The notes: a model not told the origin generated them from the sequence alone. DNA of 18,418 nucleotides from Geobacter sp. (GCA_027346925.1 DAIERH010000021.1:1-18418); one strand, 5' to 3'; positions 6,785 to 14,116 are shown, counted from the stretch's first letter. Program-made: numbers and translations.

Positions 6785-7285
6785 TCACAACGCCTCCTCC
6801 TGGTAGCCTTCATACACCTTCACCTTGCCGCTGCTCGGAAAGGCCATCACCGTCCAGAACTTTCCATCGGATGAACGGAGGTGAATGGCGACAAAATCTC
6901 GCAGACCTCCCATACCTACATCCAACCGCACCTCCCCCTCGGTCACCTTGCCCAGACGGGGAATGACCACATCGGCGACCACGATCCCTTCCTTGACCGG
7001 CCGCTGTTGCAGCAGTGGATCGGCGGGTTCCTTCTCCCCGCTGTCGGGCGCCGCTTCCATCACCTTAACCGTATCCGTCCCCGGCTCCAAGTGCAGGTAG
7101 TAGGTAGTACTGCCGGTAGACGCCCGGTCCTGCATGTAGCGCAGGGTCGCGGCCAGGGTGCGGGCGGACGATTTCAGGTTCTCATGCTCGGTGGAGGGGA
7201 AACGCGGGATGACCAGCATCATGACCATGCCGATGATGGCCAGCACCACCACCATCTCTATCAGGGTAAAACCGCGGCGGCTCAT
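6785..7285 (-). CDS. gspH: Type II secretion minor pseudopilin GspH
   Basis: GspH is thought to connect the pilus tip complex to the major pseudopilin shaft. The 166-residue protein begins MSRRGFTLIEMVVVLAIIG: prepilin peptidase site after Gly5, Phe +1, Glu +5, then a hydrophobic helix and a beta-rich domain including the GKFWTVMAFP strand. The length fits GspH better than the longer, conserved GspG. The ATG at 7285 lies only 3 bp after the stop of the UDP-glucuronate decarboxylase gene, with a TAGGA ribosome-binding stretch overlapping that stop. This makes gspH look like a downstream member of the sugar-nucleotide transcript. GspG is not in the window. Confidence 0.88.
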   Translation of the reverse strand: MSRRGFTLIEMVVVLAIIGMVMMLVIPRFPSTEHENLKSSARTLAATLRYMQDRASTGSTTYYLHLEPGTDTVKVMEAAPDSGEKEPADPLLQQRPVKEGIVVADVVIPRLGKVTEGEVRLDVGMGGLRDFVAIHLRSSDGKFWTVMAFPSSGKVKVYEGYQEEAL

Positions 7286-7288
7286 ATC

Positions 7289-8329
7289 CTACAGGAATTC
7301 ACTCAATTTCTCCCGTTCATCCACCAGATAGAACTCCAGCGTCTTGCGCAGAGCGTCATCCACACACGTCACCGGCTCCCACCCCAGGCACTCCTTGGCG
7401 CGCCTGACCGAAGGGACGCGGGTCAGCATGTCCTGGTATCCCCTACCATAGAAGCTGTCGGAGGTCACCTCCACAATGCGGCATTTTTCTGCTTTCTCCC
7501 GGTACAAAGGGAACTCGGCCACCATATCGCGCAGCTTAAAGGCCAACTCCTTGACCGAGAGATCATTGCCGGGATTGCCTATGTTGAAGATCTTGCCGTC
7601 GGCACAGCCGTTCTCGTTGGCTATAATCCGCATCAGGCAGTCGATGCCGTCCTCGATGAAGGTGAAGGAGCGGCGCTGATTGCCGCCGTCCACCAACTGG
7701 ATCGGCTCTTCGGCCAGGATGTCGTAGAGGAATTGGGTCAGGACACGCGAACTTCCCTCCTTGGCGGTATGGATGCTGTCCAACTTGGGGCCAATCCAGT
7801 TGAAGGGGCGGAACAGGGTAAACTTGAGCCCCTCGTGCATTCCGTAGGCATAGATGACCCGGTCCAGCATCTGCTTGGCGCAGGAGTAGATCCAGCGCTC
7901 CTTGGCAATCGGTCCCAGCATGAGCGGAGAATTCTCTTCGTCGAATTCGCGATCCGGCGACATGCCGTACACCTCGGAGGTGGAGGGAAAGATCACCCGT
8001 TTCTTATACTTGTGGCAGAGGCGGATAATCTTTAGGTTCTCCTCGAAATCCAGTTCAAAGACCCGTAGCGGGTCCTTGACATAGGTGACCGGTGTGGCAA
8101 TGGCCACCAGCGGCAACACCACGTCGCACTTTTTTATGTTGTACTCGATCCATTCCTTGTTGATGGTGATGTCACCCTCCAGGAAGTGGAAGCGTGGATT
8201 ACCCAGCGAACGTTCCAGCTTGTCGCAGGCCATGTCCAGGCCAAAGACCTCCCAGTCGGTGGTGGTGAGGATGCGGTGGGTGAGGGCGTTGCCGATAAAG
8301 CCGTTGACGCCAAGAATCAATACTTTCAT
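7289..8329 (-). CDS. UDP-glucuronate oxidative decarboxylase (stand-alone ArnA C-terminal domain type)
   Basis: NAD-dependent short-chain dehydrogenase-fold enzyme expected to oxidise and decarboxylate UDP-glucuronate to UDP-4-keto-arabinose, the first step toward aminoarabinose. The 346-residue protein starts at ATG 8329 behind AAGGAG with 5-bp spacing. It shows GVNGFIG (residues 7-13) for NAD binding, Thr117-Ser118-Glu119, Tyr148 and Lys152, and Arg304 in TRVPS. With a constant offset of 315 these correspond to T432, S433, E434, Y463, K467 and R619 of E. coli ArnA, including the decarboxylation residues. This supports decarboxylase rather than plain epimerase. It is separate from the formyltransferase, which lies 163 bp upstream, and runs directly into gspH. 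Confidence 0.88.
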   Translation of the reverse strand: MKVLILGVNGFIGNALTHRILTTTDWEVFGLDMACDKLERSLGNPRFHFLEGDITINKEWIEYNIKKCDVVLPLVAIATPVTYVKDPLRVFELDFEENLKIIRLCHKYKKRVIFPSTSEVYGMSPDREFDEENSPLMLGPIAKERWIYSCAKQMLDRVIYAYGMHEGLKFTLFRPFNWIGPKLDSIHTAKEGSSRVLTQFLYDILAEEPIQLVDGGNQRRSFTFIEDGIDCLMRIIANENGCADGKIFNIGNPGNDLSVKELAFKLRDMVAEFPLYREKAEKCRIVEVTSDSFYGRGYQDMLTRVPSVRRAKECLGWEPVTCVDDALRKTLEFYLVDEREKLSEFL

Positions 8330-8492
8330 TGCATCTCCTTTGTTGGACGGCTCCGACAATGGGCCGTCTGCGACATTGCGTTGCGGACCATGAGGCTCAA
8401 CGTAGCGCTGGTTTATGCCCAGCGGATACTACGCCTCGCCCCGCGGTCCTCACGCGCCGTGCATACGACGCCATTTCCGAACCCGGCGGTTT
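8330..8492. other. 163-bp gap between the split arnA-like genes, with hairpins
   Basis: No gene is seen here. Next to the decarboxylase start is its AAGGAG ribosome-binding site (8335-8340, minus strand). Just upstream lies an inverted repeat GACGGC/GCCGTC (8346-8351 and 8363-8368, 11-base loop), with no T-run to make it a classical terminator. Repeat copy B fills 8395-8464. In ArnA the two domains are joined by a short linker, so this gap replaces the linker. Confidence 0.6.
8395..8464 (+). repeat. Hairpin-containing intergenic repeat, copy B (between split arnA-like genes)
   Basis: This 70-bp plus-strand element starts GCTCAACGTA and ends GCGCCGTGCAT, the same ends as copy A on the minus strand at 6676-6725. 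Its internal hairpin is longer: outer stem CGTAG/CTACG (8401-8405, 8429-8433) and inner stem CGCTGG/CCAGCG (8406-8411, 8419-8424), with a GATA bulge. Orientation is opposite to that of copy A. The difference in length between copies lies almost wholly in the hairpin. The relation is read directly from sequence; the element's nature is inferred. Confidence 0.6.
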
Positions 8493-9401
8493 CTATTCAA
8501 ATTTCGTTTCTGCTAATGGGAATGGGGGCACCGCCATTTCCGTTTCTCCATCCACCTGTAGCGACTTGATCTCCAGCAATCCCTCTCCGGTGCCGACCAG
8601 CAGCGGCTCACGCGACACAATACGCCCCGGTTCGCCGTTTCCCTCCACAGGCCAGGCCGACCAGATGACGACCTTCTTGCCGGCCTGGTAGGTAAAGGCG
8701 CCAGGGTAGGGATGGGTCACACCACGGATCAGGTTGTAAATCTGCACCGCCGGCCTGGTCCAGTCGATCCGGCCGTCGGCCGGCTTGCGGCCGCCGAAAT
8801 AGCTGCCTGCAGCCAGATCCATGGGGATGCGGCCAGCCCTTCCCTCCCTGAGCAGCGGCCAGGCACGGGAGATGATAGTAACCGCAGCGACGGTAACCTT
8901 GCGGAACACGTCCAGGGCCGTATCGGTGAAGGAAATCTCCACTCGCTCCTGGTCAACGATGTCTCCGGCGTCCGGCTTCTCCACCATGTAGTGCAGAGTG
9001 GCGCCGGTCTCGCTCTCTCCGTTGATCACGGCCCAGTTGACCGGTACCCGGCCCCGGTATCTCGGCAGGTACGAGCCATGCAGGTTGAGCGCCCCCTGTT
9101 TCGGAATATCCAGCACCACCGGCTTGATCATATTCCGGTAATAGAAGGAGAAGATGAAATCCGGGGCAATCGTTCGCACCCTCTCCACGTTTTCAGGCTC
9201 ATTGATATCCGACGTCAGATAAGGGATGCCGTGCCGTTTCGCCAACTCGCGCACGGAGTCGAACCAGATCTCTTCGGCGGGCGAATCCTCATGGGTAAAG
9301 ATCAGGCTGATCTCGGCTCCCTGCCGCACCAGTTCCTCGATGCAACGGTAGCCCACATTATGGTAGGCGCAGACGATGATCGTATTATTCTTCAAAGCCA
9401 T
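8493..9401 (-). CDS. ArnA N-terminal-type formyltransferase (10-formyl-THF dependent sugar-nucleotide formyltransferase)
   Basis: Predicted to transfer a formyl group from 10-formyltetrahydrofolate to the amino group of a UDP-4-amino sugar. The 302-residue protein starts at ATG 9401 (MALKNNTIIVCAYHNVG) behind AGGAAG. The catalytic triad is visible as Asn106 and His108 in NLHGSYLPRYRG and Asp144 in KPDAGDI, matching N102, H104 and D140 of E. coli ArnA with an offset of 4. The C-terminal OB-like part includes the GVTHPYPGAFT segment. A longer frame to 9473 lies inside the glycosyltransferase gene and is not needed. It overlaps that gene by 17 bp. Methionyl-tRNA formyltransferase is related, but the HNVG and PVNWAVINGE segments favour the ArnA type. 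No aminotransferase to make its substrate is present nearby. Confidence 0.87.
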   Translation of the reverse strand: MALKNNTIIVCAYHNVGYRCIEELVRQGAEISLIFTHEDSPAEEIWFDSVRELAKRHGIPYLTSDINEPENVERVRTIAPDFIFSFYYRNMIKPVVLDIPKQGALNLHGSYLPRYRGRVPVNWAVINGESETGATLHYMVEKPDAGDIVDQERVEISFTDTALDVFRKVTVAAVTIISRAWPLLREGRAGRIPMDLAAGSYFGGRKPADGRIDWTRPAVQIYNLIRGVTHPYPGAFTYQAGKKVVIWSAWPVEGNGEPGRIVSREPLLVGTGEGLLEIKSLQVDGETEMAVPPFPLAETKFE

Positions 9402-10320
9402 AGGTCTTCCTGACCACAAAACGAGGCCGCTTGCGGACTTCCTGATAGATCCTGCCCACGTACTCACCGACAATGCCGATCCCCAGGATAATGATGCCGA
9501 TGAAGAAAAACAGTATGGCGAACAGGGTGAAGACCCCCTCCACCTCGGCGCCGACGATGAAACGCCGGACCAGCAGGAACAGGGCGAATGCCAGGGAAAG
9601 CAACGATGTGAGGATGCCGAACAGGGCGAACAGTTGCAGCGGTACCACCGAAAAACCGGTCATCAGGTCGAAGTTGAGCCTGACCAGCTTATAGAGTGAA
9701 TACTTGCTCTCGCCAGCGGCCCGCTCGGCATGGGCAACTTCGATCTCCACCGGGTTGGAGCAGAAGGTCTGGGCCAGGGCCGGGATAAAGGTGGTGGTTT
9801 CCTGGCAACGGTTTATGTTCTCGATGATATCCCTATGGTAGGCCCGCAGCATGCAACCATAGTCTTTCATGTGCATGCCGGTCATCTTGTTGGTGGTGAT
9901 GTTGACGATGCGCGAAGCCAGCCGCCGGAAGAGGGTATCCTGACGTTTCCGGCGGCTGGTGCCGACCACGTCGTGCCCTTTCTCGATCTCGGCCACCAGG
10001 CGCGGGATCTCTTCCGGCGGGTTCTGCAGGTCGGCGTCCAGGGTGATCACGATCTGGCCCCCCGACATTTCAAAGGCCGCCAGAATGGCCATGTGCTGGC
10101 CAAAATTGCCGTTGAATTCCAACACCTTGACGCCGGGATAGTCCCGTACCATGCGGCGCAAAATTTCCAGTGACCGGTCACGGGAGCCATCGTTGGTAAA
10201 GATGATCTCGAACGACTTGCCCGTCCCTTGAACGGCGGGATACAGCCGTTCCATCAGCGGCCCCAGGTTGGTCTCCTCGTTGTACACCGGCACAACGATG
10301 CTCAAATAAGGTTGTTGCAT
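9385..10320 (-). CDS. Family 2 glycosyltransferase, ArnC-like (undecaprenyl-phosphate sugar transferase)
   Basis: Membrane glycosyltransferase that probably moves a sugar from a UDP donor to undecaprenyl phosphate at the cytoplasmic face of the inner membrane. The 311-residue protein starts at ATG 10320. The GT-A domain contains LSIVVPVYNEE, the NDGSRDRS motif, GNFGQHMAILAAF and the metal-binding LDADLQNPPEE. Two membrane helices follow at about residues 225-250 and 262-290, then a basic tail (VRKRPRFVVRK). This layout matches ArnC and related dolichol/undecaprenyl-phosphate sugar synthases. A weak GGGGAA site lies before the ATG. The next two genes are the split ArnA, which supports a 4-formamido-arabinose donor, but glucose or mannose transfer cannot be excluded from sequence. 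Confidence 0.85.
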   Translation of the reverse strand: MQQPYLSIVVPVYNEETNLGPLMERLYPAVQGTGKSFEIIFTNDGSRDRSLEILRRMVRDYPGVKVLEFNGNFGQHMAILAAFEMSGGQIVITLDADLQNPPEEIPRLVAEIEKGHDVVGTSRRKRQDTLFRRLASRIVNITTNKMTGMHMKDYGCMLRAYHRDIIENINRCQETTTFIPALAQTFCSNPVEIEVAHAERAAGESKYSLYKLVRLNFDLMTGFSVVPLQLFALFGILTSLLSLAFALFLLVRRFIVGAEVEGVFTLFAILFFFIGIIILGIGIVGEYVGRIYQEVRKRPRFVVRKTYGFEE

Positions 10321-10386
10321 GCACAGTTCCCCGCAGGGGCGATCCTCATCGCTCGCCCATCTACCGGGCAAACACCAGGTTTGCCC

Positions 10387-11553
10387 CTATGATATGATTC
10401 CCGAATCTCTCCCGGAGGCTATCGTCGTCACCTCTTTCCCGTAGAGACGCTTCTGCCACTCCCGCATGCCTGCGATACCGTTCAAGGCAAGGCCGGATGC
10501 CTCGTCCAGGTCCGCAATCCCTTCCAGCAACCAGTTGGGGGCCACCACACCCGGTTCGAGGCCAAGGGACGCGCTCCGCCGCTCCCGCCACATCTTGAGC
10601 CGTTTCAGGCGCTCCCTGGCCCCATCGGTGGTTTCCTCGCGGGGCTTGCGGGGAAAGCGCGGCAGTTCATCCTCGGCCATGGCCAACCCTGCCGCTACGG
10701 CCGCCAGGATACCGTCGCCATGGCGGTGTATCTGGCCAGGCGTCATTCCCTTTATGGTAACCAGTTCATTCAAGGAGCGCGGTCTCTTTTCGGCAACTTC
10801 CAGCAGCGTCTCCGCAGAAATCACCTTGAACGGCGGACGGTCCAGCTCCCGCGCCTGGCGGTCCCGCAACCCCAAAAGCCCTTCCAGAATGGCCAGGCTG
10901 CGCCCCTTCAGCTTCCCGGCCCCCTTGCACGAAAGGAACAACGGACCGTCCTTCTCCGTGACCCGCGCCCGGCACACCAGGGTGCATTCTTCCTCCAGCC
11001 AGGACAAGCGGCCCTTTTCCTCCAATTCTCCGCGGAGTTGATCATACAAGGGAAGCAGATAGGCCGTATCCGCCATTGCATAGGCGCACATCTCCGGACT
11101 TAGCGGGCGCTTGCTCCAGTCGGCCTTCTGGTACTTCTTGTTCAACTCAACGCCGAAGCGCGCCTTGAGCAAGGCTGCCAGGCCGAATTCGGTACTGCCC
11201 AGAAAACGGGCGGCAATCATGGTGTCAAAGAGGCTGTTCACCTCGATCCCGAAATCACGATGCAGGGAACGGATATCATAATCGGCCCCGTGCATCACGA
11301 CCAATACTCCGGGATTGCCGAGCGGCCCGGCAAGAGCGTCCAGGTCCTTGAGCGCCAGCGGATCGATCAGCCAACTCTCTCTGCGGGTTGACACCTGGAT
11401 AAGGCAGACTTTTTCCCGGTAGTGGTGCAGTGAGTCCATCTCCAGGTCAACGGCAACTTCGGTCTGTCGCCCCAGGATCGCCGCAACTTCCGTAAGGCGC
11501 TTCGCATCGGTGATGATTTCGCAAGCTCCGGCCTGCTGAGTGGACACTGTCAA
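10387..11553 (-). CDS. RNase D-like 3'-5' exonuclease with HRDC domain
   Basis: DEDD-family exonuclease expected to trim 3' ends of tRNA and other small RNAs. The 388-residue protein has the exonuclease domain at about residues 10-180: Asp36 and Glu38 in VAVDLEMDS, Asp93 in GADYDI, and Tyr and Asp in YAMAD, giving a DEDDy active site. An HRDC domain follows at about 215-290 (IKGMTPGQIHRHG), then a second HRDC-like region around LGLEPGVVAPNWLLEGIADL. Length is like E. coli RNase D (375). I use the TTG start at 11553, which overlaps the mqnC stop as TTGA and has GGGAG 8 bases upstream; GTG at 11547 is an alternative. The gene is followed by a 66-bp gap. Confidence 0.9.
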   Translation of the reverse strand: MTVSTQQAGACEIITDAKRLTEVAAILGRQTEVAVDLEMDSLHHYREKVCLIQVSTRRESWLIDPLALKDLDALAGPLGNPGVLVVMHGADYDIRSLHRDFGIEVNSLFDTMIAARFLGSTEFGLAALLKARFGVELNKKYQKADWSKRPLSPEMCAYAMADTAYLLPLYDQLRGELEEKGRLSWLEEECTLVCRARVTEKDGPLFLSCKGAGKLKGRSLAILEGLLGLRDRQARELDRPPFKVISAETLLEVAEKRPRSLNELVTIKGMTPGQIHRHGDGILAAVAAGLAMAEDELPRFPRKPREETTDGARERLKRLKMWRERRSASLGLEPGVVAPNWLLEGIADLDEASGLALNGIAGMREWQKRLYGKEVTTIASGRDSGIIS

Positions 11554-12635
11554 GCCAGGAACTCCCTGATGATGTGATAGGTGGTGGTGCGCTGGGCCGC
11601 ACGGAAGCCGGCGCCGCGTATCAAAGCGATCATCTCTTCACGCGACATGCGGAAGCTGCATCCTGCCGCTGCCACCACGTTTTCTTCCAGCATGGTGCCC
11701 CCCAGGTCATTGGCGCCGAAAAACAACGCCACCTGCGCCATCTTGGCCCCCTGGGTGACCCAACTGGCCTGGATGTTGGGAATGTTGTCCAGTACGATGC
11801 GCGACAAAGCCAGTACCTTCAGGTATTCGACGCCGGTGGCGGTGGTGCCGCCCAACTCGGTATTACCCGGCTGGTACGTCCAGGGGATAAAGGCCGTAAA
11901 GGAGCCGCCATCATCCTGGAGCTCTCGCACCCGGAAGAGGTGTTCCACAATGTCAGCCGGTTTCTCCCGGCTACCGAACATCATGGTGGCGGTGGTCGGC
12001 ATTCCCAACCGGGCGGCCGTGAGCATGACATCGGCCCATCGGCGCCAGCCGATCTTGTTGGGCGCAATGCTGCCGCGCACCTCATCCACCAGGATTTCGG
12101 CCCCGCCGCCGGGGATTGAATCAAGCCCCGCAGCCTTGAGACGCGCAACCGTTTCATCCGTCCCCAGGCCGGAACATTCGGCAATACTGACGATCTCGGC
12201 CGGCGAAAGTGAGTGGTTCTGGATGGCCGGAAAACGTTTCTTGATCTCCCGAAACAGCCCCTCGAAAAAATCAATCTTCAGTTCGGGGTTGAGACCTCCC
12301 TGCATCAGGAGTTGTGTGCCTCCCTGTTCAACCAGTTCGGCTATCTTGTTAAATATCTCATCCGGCGAAAGCACATAGGCATCAGCCGCCCCTTTATGAC
12401 GGTAAAAGGCACAGAAGCTGCATTTGGAATCGCAGATGTTGGTGTAATTCACATTACGATCGACAACAAACGTCACACGGTTATCGGGATGAAACCTGCG
12501 ACGTATCCTGTCGGCCATGCGGCCGATGGAAAACAGTTCCCCCGTTTCCAGAAACCGGAGGGCCTCCTCCCGGCCGATGCGCCCCGGCGCATTCGGCGGG
12601 TGACCCTGTCTGACATCTGCCATTACCTCTGTCAT
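11550..12635 (-). CDS. mqnC: Cyclic dehypoxanthinylfutalosine synthase (radical SAM)
   Basis: Radical SAM enzyme that cyclises dehypoxanthinylfutalosine in the futalosine route to menaquinone. The 361-residue protein has the iron-sulfur site at Cys68, Cys72 and Cys75 in YTNICDSKCSFCAFYR, preceded by VDRNVNYTN. MqnC-type segments follow: MQGGLNPELKIDFFEGLF, NHSLSPAEI, GGGAEILVDEVR, TATMMFGSREKP and TAFIPWTYQPGNT. These favour MqnC over its paralogue MqnE and over CofH, which share the fold. The chosen ATG is at 12635; an ATG four codons later (12623) is possible and neither has a perfectly placed ribosome site. Menaquinone is the respiratory quinone expected in metal- and fumarate-reducing Geobacterales. 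No other mqn genes are in view. Confidence 0.9.
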   Translation of the reverse strand: MTEVMADVRQGHPPNAPGRIGREEALRFLETGELFSIGRMADRIRRRFHPDNRVTFVVDRNVNYTNICDSKCSFCAFYRHKGAADAYVLSPDEIFNKIAELVEQGGTQLLMQGGLNPELKIDFFEGLFREIKKRFPAIQNHSLSPAEIVSIAECSGLGTDETVARLKAAGLDSIPGGGAEILVDEVRGSIAPNKIGWRRWADVMLTAARLGMPTTATMMFGSREKPADIVEHLFRVRELQDDGGSFTAFIPWTYQPGNTELGGTTATGVEYLKVLALSRIVLDNIPNIQASWVTQGAKMAQVALFFGANDLGGTMLEENVVAAAGCSFRMSREEMIALIRGAGFRAAQRTTTYHIIREFLA

Positions 12636-12698
12636 CTGACTGCTGAACCTTCTTTCTCGCCTGACGGCACTCTTCCCTTACCTTCCAAACCGCGCAAT

Positions 12699-13103
12699 TC
12701 ATGCGACTGCCGTGGCAAGTTCTTTCTCAAGCACATGCCTGGCGACGGGCGGGATACGCCGTGCCTTTAGCCCTGGTCCGACACAGACCAGGGTTATAAG
12801 CGCATCCACCAGCAGCTTGCCATCGGTCTTCCGAACCGCCTGTTGCCGTACTACGAAGGACGATCCTGAAACCTGCTCTGGATATGTCCGTATCAATACC
12901 AGATCGTCATGCACCGCCGGCGCCTTGAAGTCCATCTCCACCCGCACCACCGGAAACACGAAACCGTCAGACGCCAATTCCGTAACGGACAGTCCACGTG
13001 CCCTGAAGTATTCCGTACGGGCCCGCTCGAAATACTTCAGGTAGTTGGCGTGGTACACAACGCCGGCGGCATCAGTGTCCTCATAATAGATACGCACATC
13101 CAT
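12699..13103 (-). CDS. YbgC-family acyl-CoA thioesterase (4-hydroxybenzoyl-CoA thioesterase-like hotdog protein)
   Basis: Small hotdog-fold thioesterase that hydrolyses acyl-CoA thioesters; substrate is not predictable from sequence. The 134-residue protein starts MDVRIYYEDTDAAGVVYHANYL, with Asp11 matching the catalytic Asp18 of E. coli YbgC, followed by YFERARTEYF and the LITLVCVG strand. It starts at ATG 13103 with GGGAG about 11 bases upstream. YbgC often belongs to the tol-pal cluster, but no tol or pal gene is near. Here it heads the set ybgC-mqnC-RNase D, with a 63-bp gap to mqnC. Being the first gene after a 343-bp gap, it probably begins a transcript. Confidence 0.9.
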   Translation of the reverse strand: MDVRIYYEDTDAAGVVYHANYLKYFERARTEYFRARGLSVTELASDGFVFPVVRVEMDFKAPAVHDDLVLIRTYPEQVSGSSFVVRQQAVRKTDGKLLVDALITLVCVGPGLKARRIPPVARHVLEKELATAVA

Positions 13104-13257
13104 ACGTAGTTCTGCTCCCGGTTGATGACCCGGCCTGCTGCCGTGCCATGATTATTCTGAAACGCAAAGGGAGTACATGCGAAACATTTTTCTCCATCGT
13201 CGTCAGAGTATGCCTACCATAACTCGAACCAGAGCATCCGGCACAGCTTATCGAATC

Positions 13258-13286
13258 ACTTTAGTGCAGAAATGTCGGCTCTGCAA
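13258..13286 (-). promoter_or_regulatory. Possible sigma-70-type promoter with internal inverted repeat, upstream of the ybgC-type gene
   Basis: On the minus strand TTGCAG (13286-13281) and TAAAGT (13263-13258) are separated by exactly 17 bases. Each matches the TTGACA/TATAAT consensus only partly (3/6 and 4/6). A 6-bp inverted repeat TGCAGA/TCTGCA (13265-13270, 13280-13285) lies in the spacer and could be an operator. The site is about 155 bp before the ybgC start codon. Confidence 0.3.
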
Positions 13287-13338
13287 CTTCATTCTCAGCT
13301 AAAAAACAGGTCTTCTTTTGTTTTTCAGCCCAAACGAA

Positions 13339-13380
13339 TAAAAATGCCCTACAACAAGCCGTTCCCCCAAAGACAGGGCT
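13339..13380 (-). terminator. Possible weak terminator downstream of rsmG
   Basis: On the minus strand GCCCT (13379-13375) can pair with AGGGC (13350-13346), followed directly by ATTTTTATT. The stem is only 5 bp and the loop is long (24 bases), with a competing AAGCC/GGCTT pairing. It lies about 65-105 bp after the rsmG stop. Confidence 0.25.
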
Positions 13381-13446
13381 TGATAAGGGCTCGTCGCAAA
13401 AAACGCCCAGAGGCAAATATTTGGAGATTTCCTTCCGAAGCCCCAT

Positions 13447-14100
13447 TTATCGGGCATTGAGGGCGGTTATAACGATCAGGTTGCGTTCTCCCATGCCGAA
13501 TGGAAGACGGTAAGGGTAATTGCATGAGATTTCGTAACCGAGGCTGCCGAGGGCGTACTCGGCGTTGGTGATTTCGTCCACGCCAGCAGGTCCTTTCATG
13601 GCGATCATGCGACCACCAACTGCAAGCAACGGATGGGCGAGGCCCACAAAGTGCTCCAACCGGGAAAATGCTCGTGAGGTTATCACGTCGAATCGGCGCG
13701 GATACGTTGAGTACAGGCTTTCCACACGTGCATGAACCGCTTCAAATCCTTCCAACTTCAGCAATCGCGCCGCATGTCGCTGGAATAGTATTTTTTTCCC
13801 GACCGCATCAACGGATATCACATTCACCGCAGGCTTGAATATCTTCAGGGGAATTGCCGGTATTCCCGCCCCTGACCCCATATCCAACACGCTTTCGCCA
13901 TCGCGCACATATTCGGCGAGGATCCGTGAATCGATAAAATGCTTGGCGGCAATCTCATCATCTCCAGTTATGGCCGTCAGGTTGACTGTTCTATTCCATT
14001 TCCGTAATTCAGCGGCAAAGATTTCCAAAGCATGAATATTTGCATCCAGAACAGCCAGCCCCGCTTCCCTCGCTCCTTGTTCAATAGCGTGTCGAATCAC
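13447..14100 (-). CDS. rsmG: 16S rRNA (guanine527-N7)-methyltransferase RsmG
   Basis: Methylates N7 of G527 in 16S rRNA using S-adenosylmethionine. The 217-residue protein has the GidB hallmarks: KWNRTVNLTAITGDDEIAAKHFIDS near the N-terminus, the cofactor motif VLDMGSGAGIPAIPLKI, ISVDAVGKK, and the SRAFSRLEHF and GGRMIAMKG segments. The start is a GTG at 14100 with AGGAG 5 bases before it. It follows mnmG after only 16 bp, the classic gidA-gidB pairing found near replication origins. A 343-bp gap and a YbgC-type gene follow, rather than the parAB pair often found here. Confidence 0.96.
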   Translation of the reverse strand: MIRHAIEQGAREAGLAVLDANIHALEIFAAELRKWNRTVNLTAITGDDEIAAKHFIDSRILAEYVRDGESVLDMGSGAGIPAIPLKIFKPAVNVISVDAVGKKILFQRHAARLLKLEGFEAVHARVESLYSTYPRRFDVITSRAFSRLEHFVGLAHPLLAVGGRMIAMKGPAGVDEITNAEYALGSLGYEISCNYPYRLPFGMGERNLIVITALNAR

Positions 14101-14116
14101 GTATTCTCCTGCTGGT

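Larger units (their letters stand above)
13104..13446. other. 343-bp intergenic region between rsmG and the ybgC-type gene
   Basis: No convincing gene is seen. A 61-codon frame (13261-13446, minus) has no ribosome-binding site or family resemblance. The stretch is A+T-richer than its surroundings and contains a possible weak terminator (13339-13380) for rsmG and a possible promoter (13258-13286) for ybgC. In many bacteria parA and parB follow rsmG; they are absent here. Confidence 0.6.

Noticed and set aside
6881..8035. 384-codon plus-strand open frame, the longest on that strand
   Set aside because: Antisense to gspH and the decarboxylase, both with clear catalytic or signal motifs; the His/Gln/Gly-rich translation resembles no protein family.
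13008..13023. CACGTG-containing sequence inside the ybgC-type gene as a third parS
   Set aside because: Outside the central CACGTG the flanks differ from TGTTN/AAACA at several positions, so it is not a parS site.
13115..13145. Sigma-54-like TGGCAC on the minus strand upstream of ybgC
   Set aside because: TGGCAC is present but the required TTGC element at the correct spacing is missing.
13261..13446. 61-codon minus-strand frame after rsmG
   Set aside because: No ribosome-binding site and no domain; it spans the possible terminator and overlaps the possible promoter. Too weak to call a gene.
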